From Mariniphaga sp964559175 (GTDB taxonomy: Bacteria > Bacteroidota > Bacteroidia > Bacteroidales > Prolixibacteraceae): a DNA stretch of 64,000 nt. Both the position numbers and the translations under genes were made by a program. Below the pieces are notes generated by a model that was not told the origin of the DNA, made no database searches, and saw nothing but the letters and a program-made list of their open reading frames with translations. Below, in pieces: positions 27,267-35,997 of the stretch (the stretch's first letter is position 1; each line of letters opens with the position of its first letter). Location: assembly GCA_964559175.1 (NCBI GenBank), contig CAZLGT010000015.1, forward strand, positions 1 through 64,000, in the 5' to 3' direction.

Positions 27267-28028
27267 GTGAAAAAGAATTTTACAACCATAGTATTGATGT
27301 TGGTGTTGGTTTCTGCCTTTGCCCAAAAGCAAAAGGTGAACCACATGACTACCTTCGATGATAAATTGATTCATTTTGGCTTTACACTTGGTTTGAATAC
27401 GCTCGATTTTGCTGTTGCCCATTACAATCCGATTGGCATGAACCCGGATTTTGTTCCTGAACAGTGGCAACTCGACAAGGAACAAATAACCCGTAACCAT
27501 TATGTAAGGGCCGATGTGGCTGATCTGATCCCCGGCTTTACGGTTGGAATTGTCTCAAGTTTGCGGCTTACCAATGATTTGAACCTGCGTTTTTTGCCCG
27601 GCCTTTCCTTTGGTGAGCGCCAGCTGACTTACAACTACGAAGTATGGGAGACTGACTATTACCAGCCGTTACAGTATTACTCCATCAAATCCACATTTCT
27701 CGATTTTCCGCTCCTCATTAAGTACAAAGCCCGCCGCATAAACAACGATCGGCCCTATATTATTTTCGGACCGGCATACCGGCAGGACATCAGCCGCACC
27801 GGAAGGGAAGATCTGGTTAAGCTGAATGCCGGAGGATTTTATGCAGAAATTGGAGCCGGTTGGGATCATTACTTTACTTTTTTTCGTTTTTCAGTGGAAG
27901 CGAAAGTGAGCCTGGGCATTAATAACCAGTTGGGCCCTCCACCCAGCGATAACCAGCGGCAATACTATTCTCAGTCCATAAAAAGCCTGCGATCCAATAT
28001 TTTTACCCTTTGCTTCCATTTTGAATAG
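27267..28028 (+). CDS. porT: Type IX secretion system protein PorT
   Basis: The 253-residue protein has a signal peptide (MKKNFTTIVLMLVLVSAFAQ from the chosen start) and then beta-barrel-like strands, with the family segments HFGFTLGLNTLDFAV and PDLPLLIKYK-like FLDFPLLIKYKARR. PorT is an outer-membrane protein required for assembly or function of the type IX secretion machinery. GTG at 27267 is preferred because it gives a clean signal peptide; the longer frame from TTG 27237 adds ten charged residues before it. The position after menG matches the usual context. Its 3' end overlaps the convergent trmH-family gene by 26 nt. Confidence 0.88.
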   Translation: MKKNFTTIVLMLVLVSAFAQKQKVNHMTTFDDKLIHFGFTLGLNTLDFAVAHYNPIGMNPDFVPEQWQLDKEQITRNHYVRADVADLIPGFTVGIVSSLRLTNDLNLRFLPGLSFGERQLTYNYEVWETDYYQPLQYYSIKSTFLDFPLLIKYKARRINNDRPYIIFGPAYRQDISRTGREDLVKLNAGGFYAEIGAGWDHYFTFFRFSVEAKVSLGINNQLGPPPSDNQRQYYSQSIKSLRSNIFTLCFHFE

Positions 28029-28788
28029 ACACAGCTTTTACAAATTCGCTGCAAATAATAGCTGCCGACAAAGCCACATTCAGCGATTCAGGCCCCGGTT
28101 TCTTTTTTGAAAAAGAGGGAATGCTTAATTTGAACCTGATTGTGTTTGCCACCTCACTTCGAATTCCCCTGCCTTCATTTCCCAAAACTACGAGGGCTTT
28201 TCCCGGAAGGTTGGCATCATACAGGCTTTCTCCTTTCAAAAAAGTTCCATAAACCGGAGTTTGGTTCTGTTCCGCCCATTCTGCAAGTTCATTAAAAGGG
28301 ATGTAAATGGTTTTTATCCGGCAAAAAGAACCCATGCTCGCCTGAATCACTTTTGGGCTGAAAACGTCGGCAGTATCGGGCGAGCAGAACAGGTAATCCA
28401 TGCCGAACCAGTCGCACGTGCGTACAATGGTCCCCAGGTTTCCGGGATCCTGAATTCCGTCAAGGTAAAGGGCAAATCCCGAAAAATGAGCCGGTAGTTC
28501 TGCCGGCGGCTGCAGCCTGCACAAAGCCAGGCAATTCTGGGGAGTTTTTAGCAAACTTGCTTTTTTAATTTCTTCTGCCTCTGCTTCGTGGAAATTTTCA
28601 GCCCGGCCAGTCAACGGTTTGTGGGCGTTTAAAAATTCAGGTGTGGCAAATAAATCTGTAACCCGAAAACCGGAATTCAGAACTTCGGCTACCATTTTAT
28701 CGCCTTCCACCAGAAAAAGTTGTTCCCTTTGGCGAAACTTTTTTTGTGCAAGCGATTTTATCAGTTTAATTTTGTTTTTACTAATCAT
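28003..28788 (-). CDS. TrmH/SpoU-family RNA 2'-O-methyltransferase
   Basis: This 261-residue protein has an N-terminal substrate-binding domain starting ISKNKIKLIKSLAQKKFR and a C-terminal SPOUT knot domain. Its three motifs are DPGNLGTIVRTCDWFG (motif 1), VLGNEGRGI (motif 2) and PGPESLNVALSAAI (motif 3). It methylates ribose in rRNA or tRNA; the exact target (23S rRNA is common for this subfamily) is not readable. ATG 28788 is preferred over the upstream frame, which would run through the promoter. It is divergent from the TamL gene and convergent with porT. Confidence 0.9.
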   Translation of the reverse strand: MISKNKIKLIKSLAQKKFRQREQLFLVEGDKMVAEVLNSGFRVTDLFATPEFLNAHKPLTGRAENFHEAEAEEIKKASLLKTPQNCLALCRLQPPAELPAHFSGFALYLDGIQDPGNLGTIVRTCDWFGMDYLFCSPDTADVFSPKVIQASMGSFCRIKTIYIPFNELAEWAEQNQTPVYGTFLKGESLYDANLPGKALVVLGNEGRGIRSEVANTIRFKLSIPSFSKKKPGPESLNVALSAAIICSEFVKAVSIQNGSKG

Positions 28789-28821
28789 CAGAATTGTTTG
28801 AATGCCGGATAATAAATGTTT

Positions 28822-28829
28822 CAAATTTA
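28822..28829 (-). promoter_or_regulatory. -7 element of the trmH-family gene
   Basis: The minus strand reads TAAATTTG, a perfect TAnnTTTG match, 33 nt before the chosen ATG. It supports the shorter start of the methyltransferase. Confidence 0.55.
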
Positions 28830-28853
28830 CTGTTTCCATCTAAAACACTTCAT

Positions 28854-28861
28854 TATTTTTG
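28854..28861 (+). promoter_or_regulatory. -7 element of the tamL gene
   Basis: TATTTTTG matches TAnnTTTG and lies 44 nt upstream of the ATG at 28906. It is back to back with the methyltransferase promoter, only 24 nt away. Confidence 0.5.
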
Positions 28862-28905
28862 CTAAAATTAAAAGAGTGCGATTGAGTAAGAATACAAATC
28901 GATAT

Positions 28906-31218
28906 ATGGCTTTCGGGGCAAAACTGTTGGTGTTTGCCTCGTGTATTTTCGTATTTTCCTGTTCGCCTGTGAAATACGTTCCCGAAGATCGGTACCTGCT
29001 CAACAAAGTAGAGCTGGAATCAGATAATCCGGCAATAACCAGGGAAGAGGCCCGGCAGCACATCAGACAAAAAGATAATTACCGCATACTTGGGTTTTTA
29101 AAATTTCATTTGTGGCTGTATAATCTGTCGTTGGAAAAAAAGCAGGACAGCTGGCTGAAAAGAATCGGCGAACCGCCTGCTGTGTTTGATGAAGCTCTGG
29201 TTTCAGCATCGGAAGACAGGTTGAAGCAATACCTGGCAAACAGAGGTTTTTTCAGGGCCAGAGTGGAAACCGAAGTGGAAATAAAGGAACAAAGGCAAAG
29301 AGCCAATGTGAAATACACGATCAAGTCGGGCGACCAGTACAAAATACGTGAAGTAAATACTCATATTGGCGATTCTGCCCTGCGTGCGCTCTTCTTTTCC
29401 GATTCTACGAAAACGCTCATCAGCCCCGGAACACGTTTCGAATTCAATCTGCTTGAAAAAAACAGGACTGACATAGTGGATCTCTTCCGAAACGAGGGAT
29501 ATTATTATTTCTCAAATGAGGAGGTGAGGTATCTGGCCGACAGTACGAAACACGAGAGGGAGATACTGCTCGATATGTATGTGGGTAATTCCGCTTCACA
29601 GGGGCAGGGTGGTAAACTGGAGCCTTATTACCTGAACCGGTTTTATATTTCAGTGCTTCCGTCATCGGTGCCCGTTGGAACCGACCAGTTCAGTTACAGT
29701 CAGTTTTCCGATACCCTGAGGTGGGAAAACCACACGCTTTATTCTAATCCTGAAATGCGGTACAGGCCAGGGCTTTTTAAGAACCTGTTACAGGTGAAAA
29801 GCGGTTCGTTGTATCGCCTCGACGATGCACGACATACTTTTGAGGTATTCACCAGGTTACGGCAGTTCCGGTTTATCGACATTCAGTTTTCCGAGTCACA
29901 AACTGCTTCCGATACCAACCTGCTCGATTGTTACATCAGGCTTGCGCCACTGAGCAAACAAGCCGTTTCGTTTGATGTTGAGGGAACAAATACATCGGGA
30001 AATCTGGGAATAGCCGGCAATGTCAATTATCAGCACCGGAATTTGTTTCGGGGGGCAGAAGTATTTCAGATGAATGTAAAGGGAGCAATGGAACGGCAGC
30101 AGCGTATGGTTGAAAATGTTCCTGAATATTTTAACACCCGTGAGTTGGGAACGGAAGCCAGCCTTACTTTTCCGAAAATACTCGGCCCCAGGCAGGTGGT
30201 AAGCGCTTTCCGGAATTTTCTTCCGAAAACGGTTTTTACTCTGGGGTACAATTTCCAGCGAAGACCGGAATATACCCGCACCATTTCCAGTATCAAATTC
30301 GGATACGACTGGATGACCACTGAAAACCGTAAACACACATGGAACCTTCTCGATTTCAATATGGTAAATCTTTATCAGTTCGATCCCGGGTTCATCGAAC
30401 TAATTAAGGACCTTTATATTAAAAGCAGTTTTACCGATCACCTGATTCTGGCTACCAATTATTCTTTTATTTACAATACACAGCGTTTGGGAACCACCCA
30501 AAACTATTCTTACATCCGGTTTAATGTGGAATCGGCAGGAAACCTGCTTTATCTGCTGTCAGAAACTTTAAACAGCCCTGTTCATCAGGTGGTGGATACC
30601 ATAGGACCAGGGTCGTCGCAGTATTATCAGATGTTTAACACACGGTTTGCCCAATATGTGAAATCAGATGTGGAGTTCCGGCGCGGGGTCATTCTGGACA
30701 GGTACAATTCGGTGGTGGGAAGGGCTTATTTTGGGATTGGCCTACCCTATGGAAATTTCGATGTGCTGCCATTCGAAAAGAAATATTTTACCGGTGGCGC
30801 CAATGGAATCAGGGCCTGGCAGGTACGTTCACTGGGGCCGGGGACTTATAAATCGCCGGTGGATGTTTATCCCAACCAGTCGTCGGATATAAAACTGGAA
30901 GCCAACATCGAGTACCGTTTTAAACTGATTAGCTTTTTGGAGGGGGCGCTGTTTGTGGATGCAGGTAACATTTGGGCCATTAACAACAAAGATAACAGGC
31001 CCGGGGCTCAATTCAAATTCAATACGTTTTACCGGCAGATTGCCCTGGGCACAGGCGCTGGTTTTCGTTTCGATTTTAATTACTTTATTTTCAGGCTCGA
31101 TGTAGGAATGAAATTACGCGATCCTTCGCAAACTACAGGTAACGGCTGGGTTTTGGGGCACAGAAAATATACCGGCGACGATTTCAATTTTTCTTTTGCC
31201 ATTGGCTATCCTTTTTAA
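28906..31218 (+). CDS. tamL: TamA-like outer-membrane lipoprotein (TamL)
   Basis: The 770-residue protein has a lipoprotein signal ending FVFSC, POTRA-like domains over about residues 25-230 (LLNKVELESDNP, YKIREVNTHIG) and a C-terminal Omp85 barrel (about 370-770) with the family block FTGGANGIRAWQVRSLGPG and ending AIGYPF. This is the lipidated TamA form called TamL, found in Bacteroidota, which is thought to act with TamB in outer-membrane assembly or lipid transport. ATG 28906 is preferred because it yields the lipoprotein signal; the longer frame from 28816 would pass through the promoter. No tamB follows; a sodium symporter gene comes next. Confidence 0.88.
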   Translation: MAFGAKLLVFASCIFVFSCSPVKYVPEDRYLLNKVELESDNPAITREEARQHIRQKDNYRILGFLKFHLWLYNLSLEKKQDSWLKRIGEPPAVFDEALVSASEDRLKQYLANRGFFRARVETEVEIKEQRQRANVKYTIKSGDQYKIREVNTHIGDSALRALFFSDSTKTLISPGTRFEFNLLEKNRTDIVDLFRNEGYYYFSNEEVRYLADSTKHEREILLDMYVGNSASQGQGGKLEPYYLNRFYISVLPSSVPVGTDQFSYSQFSDTLRWENHTLYSNPEMRYRPGLFKNLLQVKSGSLYRLDDARHTFEVFTRLRQFRFIDIQFSESQTASDTNLLDCYIRLAPLSKQAVSFDVEGTNTSGNLGIAGNVNYQHRNLFRGAEVFQMNVKGAMERQQRMVENVPEYFNTRELGTEASLTFPKILGPRQVVSAFRNFLPKTVFTLGYNFQRRPEYTRTISSIKFGYDWMTTENRKHTWNLLDFNMVNLYQFDPGFIELIKDLYIKSSFTDHLILATNYSFIYNTQRLGTTQNYSYIRFNVESAGNLLYLLSETLNSPVHQVVDTIGPGSSQYYQMFNTRFAQYVKSDVEFRRGVILDRYNSVVGRAYFGIGLPYGNFDVLPFEKKYFTGGANGIRAWQVRSLGPGTYKSPVDVYPNQSSDIKLEANIEYRFKLISFLEGALFVDAGNIWAINNKDNRPGAQFKFNTFYRQIALGTGAGFRFDFNYFIFRLDVGMKLRDPSQTTGNGWVLGHRKYTGDDFNFSFAIGYPF

Positions 31219-31341
31219 TGCAGTCAATTTTTGTTTCAATTGTTAACGGGGTTTAATTATTTTTTGCATTTTTAGGCCCGTTTTTGTGCAGTTTTATAAG
31301 CAAAGCCTGGCAATGGCAATTAATTTAATATCTGTTGGTTT

Positions 31342-32706
31342 ATGACTGGTCTTCCTGATAATCGCGACTCTTTCGGTTCCAGATTTGGTGTGATAGCTGC
31401 TACTGCCGGCTCGGCAATCGGGTTGGGAAATATTTGGCGGTTTCCTTATGTTGCCGGTGAAAACGGGGGTGGGGCATTCCTTCTTATCTACCTGGGGTTT
31501 ATCGTTTTAATCGGAATTCCGGTAATGCTTTCCGAGTTCACCATTGGCCGCAGTGCACAGCGCAATGTATTTGGTTCGTTCCGAAAACTTGCCCCTGGCA
31601 AGCCGTGGTATTTGATTGGTTTGATGGGGGTTGCCGCTGCATTTATGATTCTTGCCTTTTACACTGCTGTGGCCGGCTGGACCCTTGAATATATTTTCCA
31701 GTCGGTAATTAACGGATTTAAGGGGCAGGATGCGCAGGAACTGAATAGCATGTATTTTTCATTTATTGGCAGTGGTTTCCGCCCGCTGTTGTGGTTTTTT
31801 GTATTTATGGTTCTAACAGCGGTTATTATTATGGCAGGTGTTCAGAAGGGGATTGAGAAATACACCAAAATTCTGATGCCTTTGTTGCTGGTGTTGCTCC
31901 TGGCATTGGTAATTCGTTCGGTAACACTTCCGGGCGCAGGCAGTGGATTAGCCTTCCTTTTCAAACCCGATTTCAGTAAAATAACAACTTCTACTATTCT
32001 GGAGGCTTTAGGACAGGCGTTTTTCTCTTTAAGCATTGGAATGGGTACACTTATTACCTACGGGTCGTACATACAGAAAAGCGATAACCTTGGCTCAACA
32101 GCAGTTTCGGTCGCATTTGCCGATACATTCATTGCCATTCTTGCCGGAATGGCTATTTTCCCGGCGGTTTTTGCCTTTAACATCGAACCCGATGCAGGCG
32201 CCGGGTTGGTTTATATTACATTGCCCAACATCTTTCAGCAAATGCCCGGAGGATATTTTTTCTCACTCATGTTTTTTATTCTTTTGGGTGTGGCAGCGCT
32301 TACCTCAACCATCTCGGTGCTCGAAGTTATTGTTGCCTTTTTTGTTGAAGAGTTGAAACTGAAAAGAAAGGCAGCCACCCTTCTGGCCACCGGATCGGTT
32401 TCTGTTTTGGGTATATTGTGTGTGTTGTCATTCAGCTCAATGTCTGATTTTAAACTGTTTGGCTTCACTGTTTTCGATCTCATGGATTTTACCTCGGCAA
32501 ATATATTGCTTCCATTAGGTGGGTTTTTCATTGTAATTTTTGTTGCCTGGTTTCTTGGGCGCGAAAAGGCAGCCGGGGAACTTTCAAATCGGGGGAGACT
32601 CAGAACTGGCTATATGCCGTTTTTCATGTTCATAATAAAGTTTCTGGCCCCGCTCGCCATTGCTTTTATTTTTCTTCAGGGAGTTGGCCTCATAAAGCTC
32701 ACCTGA
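31342..32706 (+). CDS. Sodium-dependent NSS-family transporter
   Basis: The 454-residue membrane protein has about 11-12 helices. The N-terminal signature GSAIGLGNIWRFPYVAG, with the unwound TM1 Na+-binding segment, and NGGGAFLLIYL identify the neurotransmitter:sodium symporter (SNF) family, as in LeuT and Tyt1. Bacterial members import amino acids with Na+; the substrate is undefined. Na+ coupling would suit a marine organism. It stands 123 nt after tamL and is followed 128 nt later by the helix-hairpin-helix gene. Confidence 0.94.
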   Translation: MTGLPDNRDSFGSRFGVIAATAGSAIGLGNIWRFPYVAGENGGGAFLLIYLGFIVLIGIPVMLSEFTIGRSAQRNVFGSFRKLAPGKPWYLIGLMGVAAAFMILAFYTAVAGWTLEYIFQSVINGFKGQDAQELNSMYFSFIGSGFRPLLWFFVFMVLTAVIIMAGVQKGIEKYTKILMPLLLVLLLALVIRSVTLPGAGSGLAFLFKPDFSKITTSTILEALGQAFFSLSIGMGTLITYGSYIQKSDNLGSTAVSVAFADTFIAILAGMAIFPAVFAFNIEPDAGAGLVYITLPNIFQQMPGGYFFSLMFFILLGVAALTSTISVLEVIVAFFVEELKLKRKAATLLATGSVSVLGILCVLSFSSMSDFKLFGFTVFDLMDFTSANILLPLGGFFIVIFVAWFLGREKAAGELSNRGRLRTGYMPFFMFIIKFLAPLAIAFIFLQGVGLIKLT

Positions 32707-32834
32707 AATCCTGAAAGCCTTTTTCTGATTCTTTTGTTCCTGGCAAATAAATTTGTTTTCAGGTTTGCATTTATTCTTCAAAAGTGCTAAATTACACTTG
32801 ATTAAATCATGTGTAACCCATTAATGCCAGGAGT

Positions 32835-33941
32835 ATGAAAAAACCCTTCAGGCAGATTTTTAAAGATTATTTCAATTTTTTGGGAAAAGACAGGAATGCT
32901 GTCATTGCGCTGTGTATTATCATTGCGGCGGTTATGGCAGGGCATCTGGTTTTAAACCGCATTGAACTGAAATCGCAGTACGATTTTGCTGAAATTATGG
33001 AAGCATTTAAATCATGGGAGAACGAACAGGAGGAGCAACAGGAAGAAATCACTTATTTTGAATTCAATCCCAATACCATTACCGCAGAGTCACTCGATTC
33101 GCTTCCAATTCCCCCTTTTATCAAAAGGAATATTCTGAGTTACCGCAGTGCCGGCGGAACATTTTCGCAACCGGGTGATTTTCGGAAAATTTATGGAATG
33201 AATGACAGCATTTTTGCTGAGCTGGAACCCTACATACGGATTTCGTCTGAAAAACAAAATTTCATTGAAAAACAACAAACTGACGGGGTTGAAATGCCCC
33301 GCGGCTCTTTAGATCCCAACACAGCAACTGCAAATGAGTTAAACCGATACGGGTTTAACCGGTTTCAGGCTGCCAACCTGTTGAAATACCGTCAAAGCGG
33401 GGGTGTATTTTCAGAACCTTCTGATCTACTGAAAATTTACGGAATTGACTCGGCATTTTTCAGGCAGATAAAACCCGTAATTCAAATCGAAGAAAAACCG
33501 GAAATGGAAAAACTTTCGGGGCCACCCGAGGAGAGCGCCCCTGTGATGGTGGAACTCAATTCGGCCGATTCGCTCGATCTGGTCAGGCTCCGGGGAATCG
33601 GTCCGGTGTTTGCTTCGCGCATTCTGAAATACCGCGATCTGCTTGGAGGTTTTTATTCTCCGCACCAGCTTCTGGAGGTTTACGGATTTCCGGAGGAGAC
33701 ATTTCATACCCTGAGCCAACACCTTATGGCAGATAGCCTGAAAGTAGAAAAACTGCGGCTAAATTTTGTCGGTTACACCGAATTGATTCGTCATCCTTAC
33801 TTTGAACGCGATCATGTGCAGGCAATATTAAATTTTCGTAACGAGAACGGCCCATTCTCTTCCAACTTTCAGTTAGTCAGCGAAGGACTGTTAGACTCTG
33901 CTAAATATGCGGCTTTGAAGCCTTATTTGAGCTGCCGTTAA
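32835..33941 (+). CDS. ComEA-like helix-hairpin-helix repeat protein
   Basis: The 368-residue protein has one membrane anchor (about 21-42, AVIALCIIIAAVMAGHLVL) and four tandem ComEA-type helix-hairpin-helix units. Each starts with an N-x-A/I-x-x-x-x-L pattern and has an I-L-x-Y/F-R hairpin, for example NTATANELNRYGF...ANLLKYRQSGGVFS and NSADSLDLVRLRGIG...ILKYRDLLGGF. The third has the best DNA-binding turn, LRGIGPVFASRI. It probably binds double-stranded DNA outside the inner membrane, as ComEA does in DNA uptake; the role here is inferred. TAAATTTG at 32748-32755 is a possible -7 element. Confidence 0.85.
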   Translation: MKKPFRQIFKDYFNFLGKDRNAVIALCIIIAAVMAGHLVLNRIELKSQYDFAEIMEAFKSWENEQEEQQEEITYFEFNPNTITAESLDSLPIPPFIKRNILSYRSAGGTFSQPGDFRKIYGMNDSIFAELEPYIRISSEKQNFIEKQQTDGVEMPRGSLDPNTATANELNRYGFNRFQAANLLKYRQSGGVFSEPSDLLKIYGIDSAFFRQIKPVIQIEEKPEMEKLSGPPEESAPVMVELNSADSLDLVRLRGIGPVFASRILKYRDLLGGFYSPHQLLEVYGFPEETFHTLSQHLMADSLKVEKLRLNFVGYTELIRHPYFERDHVQAILNFRNENGPFSSNFQLVSEGLLDSAKYAALKPYLSCR

Positions 33942-33993
33942 AAATCTTTAAAAGGGGGGAAACAAGTAGGATTTATTATTTTTTTCTTTTAAA

Positions 33994-34024
33994 TTTGATT
34001 TACGATGAATAATTTCTAAATTTG
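33994..34024 (+). promoter_or_regulatory. Promoter of the rpsU-xerC-hpf group
   Basis: TTTG at 33994-33997 and TAAATTTG at 34017-34024 are separated by 19 nt, an ideal Bacteroidota promoter. The ATG of rpsU follows 27 nt later. Confidence 0.75.
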
Positions 34025-34051
34025 CGCCTCAATTTTTAAAAAGGTTTGGAA

Positions 34052-34243
34052 ATGATTGTTATTCCGGTAAAAGAGGGCGAAAACATTGAAAGGGCCTTGA
34101 AAAGGTTCAAGCGAAAATTTGAAAAAACGGGCGTAATCAAGGAATTGCGTGAACGCCAGAAGTTTACAAAACCTTCCATTAAGCGAAGGGAAGAGGTGAA
34201 AAAGGCAGTTTATATAGAAAAGTTACAACGCCAGGAAGATTAA
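34052..34243 (+). CDS. rpsU: 30S ribosomal protein S21
   Basis: The 63-residue basic protein starts MIVIPVKEGENIERALKRFKRKF, the typical Bacteroidota S21, and ends in a basic EEVKKAVYIEKL helix. It belongs to the small ribosomal subunit near the 3' end of 16S rRNA and assists initiation. ATG 34052 is used; the frame is open from a TTG two codons earlier, which is less likely. It is first in a group with xerC and hpf. Confidence 0.95.
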   Translation: MIVIPVKEGENIERALKRFKRKFEKTGVIKELRERQKFTKPSIKRREEVKKAVYIEKLQRQED

Positions 34244-34281
34244 GAAATTTGATGATTCCTGGTTTTAACTTATAACGATTG

Positions 34282-35175
34282 ATGAATTATCAGGAATCAT
34301 TTATCAACTATTTGAAGTATGAGAAGAGAAATTCTTCACATACGGTTGTAGCCTACAAAAAAGACCTCGATCAATTCGTGACGTATTGCACTGAAATGGT
34401 CGGGGAATTTGATATTAAAAGGGTCGATTCAAAATTAGTACGTGGCTGGGTGGTTCATTTGATGGAGAAAAATTATACGCCCCGCTCGGTAAACAGAAAA
34501 GTTTCAACACTGAAGGCGTTTTTCCGGTTTTTAATGAAAGACGAAAGCATTAACGGACTTGAAATCAACCCAGCCGTAAACATACCACTTCCCAAAGTAA
34601 GGAAAAAACTTCCCGCTTTTGTTGAGGAGAACAACTTGCATCATTTACTCGACGACGGGTTTTTTAACAACGACTTTCAGGGAGTGAGGGATAAGCTGAT
34701 AATTACTTTATTTTACGGTACCGGCATACGGCTTGCCGAACTGCTGAACCTGAAAGAAAAAGATTTTGACACAAAGGGATATCTTGTTAAAGTATTGGGA
34801 AAAAGGCAAAAAGAGCGAATTATTCCATATCCGAGAAGCATTAACCCGCTTCTGCAGCAATACCTTGAAATAAGGAACAGGGAAATTGGAAATACACCGC
34901 AGGTGTTGCTGGTAACAGAGAAAGGGGAACCGGTTTACGAAAAATTGATTTACCGGGTGGTGAAAAGAAACCTGCAACTGGTAACATCGCTTGAAAAGAA
35001 AAGCCCGCATATTTTGCGGCACTCTTATGCCACACATTTGCTAAACAAGGGGGCCGACCTGAATGCGGTTAAGGAATTGCTTGGACATTCCAGTTTATCG
35101 GCAACACAGGTTTACACCCATACAACTTTTGAAAAATTGCATGATATATATAAACAAGCCCACCCAAGGGGTTAA
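34282..35175 (+). CDS. xerC: XerC/XerD-type tyrosine recombinase
   Basis: The 297-residue protein has an N-terminal core-binding domain (SFINYLKYEKRNSSHTVVAYKKDL) and a C-terminal catalytic domain with the complete set: Arg in YGTGIRLAEL, H-x-x-R in HILRHSYATHLL, His in LGHSS, and the nucleophile Tyr in TQVYTHTTF. Xer recombinases resolve chromosome dimers at dif. The position between rpsU and hpf is the usual place of xerC in Bacteroidota and argues against a phage integrase. XerC versus XerD cannot be settled from this copy alone. Confidence 0.9.
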   Translation: MNYQESFINYLKYEKRNSSHTVVAYKKDLDQFVTYCTEMVGEFDIKRVDSKLVRGWVVHLMEKNYTPRSVNRKVSTLKAFFRFLMKDESINGLEINPAVNIPLPKVRKKLPAFVEENNLHHLLDDGFFNNDFQGVRDKLIITLFYGTGIRLAELLNLKEKDFDTKGYLVKVLGKRQKERIIPYPRSINPLLQQYLEIRNREIGNTPQVLLVTEKGEPVYEKLIYRVVKRNLQLVTSLEKKSPHILRHSYATHLLNKGADLNAVKELLGHSSLSATQVYTHTTFEKLHDIYKQAHPRG

Positions 35176-35190
35176 TTAAAAAGTGTTACT

Positions 35191-35493
35191 ATGGAAATTA
35201 TAATCAACTCAGTGCATTTTACAGCAGACAAAAAGCTGATGGATTTCGTGAACAAAAAAGTGAATAAGCTCGATACCTTTTTCGATGGTATCATTAATGC
35301 AGAAGTAACCTTGAAACTGTTAAAACCCGAAGCCACCCGGAACAAAATTGCAGAAATAAAACTGTCGATACCAGCCAACGGATATTTGTTTGCAAAAAAA
35401 CAGGCCGATACCTTTGAAGAAGCTACTGATTTGGCCATAGACGCCCTGCGAAAACAACTCGGAAAATTCAAAGAAAAGCTCAAAGGCAAATAA
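35191..35493 (+). CDS. hpf: Ribosome hibernation-promoting factor
   Basis: The 100-residue protein has the beta-alpha-beta-beta-beta-alpha HPF/RaiA fold: INSVHFTADKKLMDFVNKKVNKLDTFFDGI, VTLKLL, AEIKLSIPANGYLFAKKQADTFEEATDLAIDALRKQL and a basic tail KFKEKLKGK. It is the short form without the C-terminal dimerisation domain. It occupies the mRNA/tRNA channel of idle 70S ribosomes. It follows xerC by 15 nt. The 259 nt after it contain TACATTTG at 35540-35547 and a small hairpin at 35599-35613, but no gene that I can see. Confidence 0.92.
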   Translation: MEIIINSVHFTADKKLMDFVNKKVNKLDTFFDGIINAEVTLKLLKPEATRNKIAEIKLSIPANGYLFAKKQADTFEEATDLAIDALRKQLGKFKEKLKGK

Positions 35494-35716
35494 ATATTAA
35501 TTTTTGTTCGCAGGCTTTAGATTTTTAAAATAATATTTTTACATTTGCACACCCATTTTAGGGGCGTTCCAGAAACATCTGAAATTAAAGAAGTTTCACC
35601 TGTTTTACAGGGGTTTGGTTCTTTTAAAAAACAACTACGGGGATTTGTTTTGTGGTTTTTTTTTCATCGAATTTCAGAAAGACAAGCGGTTTGTCGGTAG
35701 TTTTTGATAAATTTTG

Positions 35717-35724
35717 TAATTTTG
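35717..35724 (+). promoter_or_regulatory. -7 element of the tRNA-Gly/tRNA-Thr/tuf unit
   Basis: TAATTTTG matches TAnnTTTG, 28 nt before tRNA-Gly. TTTG at 35690-35693 is the nearest -33 candidate, with a slightly long 23-nt spacing. Confidence 0.5.
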
Positions 35725-35752
35725 CGACGCATTTTATGCGTTAAAAAATACT

Positions 35753-35825
35753 GCGGGAGTAGCTCAGTCGATAGAGCATTAGCCTTCCAAGCTAAGGGTC
35801 GCGGGTTTGAATCCCGTCTCCCGCT
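35753..35825 (+). tRNA. tRNA-Gly (anticodon TCC)
   Basis: This is a 73-nt cloverleaf: acceptor GCGGGAG/CTCCCGC with discriminator T, anticodon stem TTAGC/GCTAA with loop CTTCCAA (anticodon TCC, reading GGA), and T-arm loop TTTGAAT. It is the first of two tRNA genes ahead of tuf, as usual in the phylum. Confidence 0.97.
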
Positions 35826-35889
35826 CAAAATGAGATTGGAGTTTTAAGTAATCCTACTTTTAACTCCTGTCTCTTTATGTGTTTTAAAG

Positions 35890-35961
<72 letters not shown>

Positions 35962-35997
35962 CAAATGAATTTAGATAATAATTAAAATTTTGAAGTT

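Noticed and set aside
34282..35175. Xer recombinase as sign of a phage or genomic island
   Set aside because: It sits in the conserved rpsU-xerC-hpf context, and no att repeats or phage genes are nearby.
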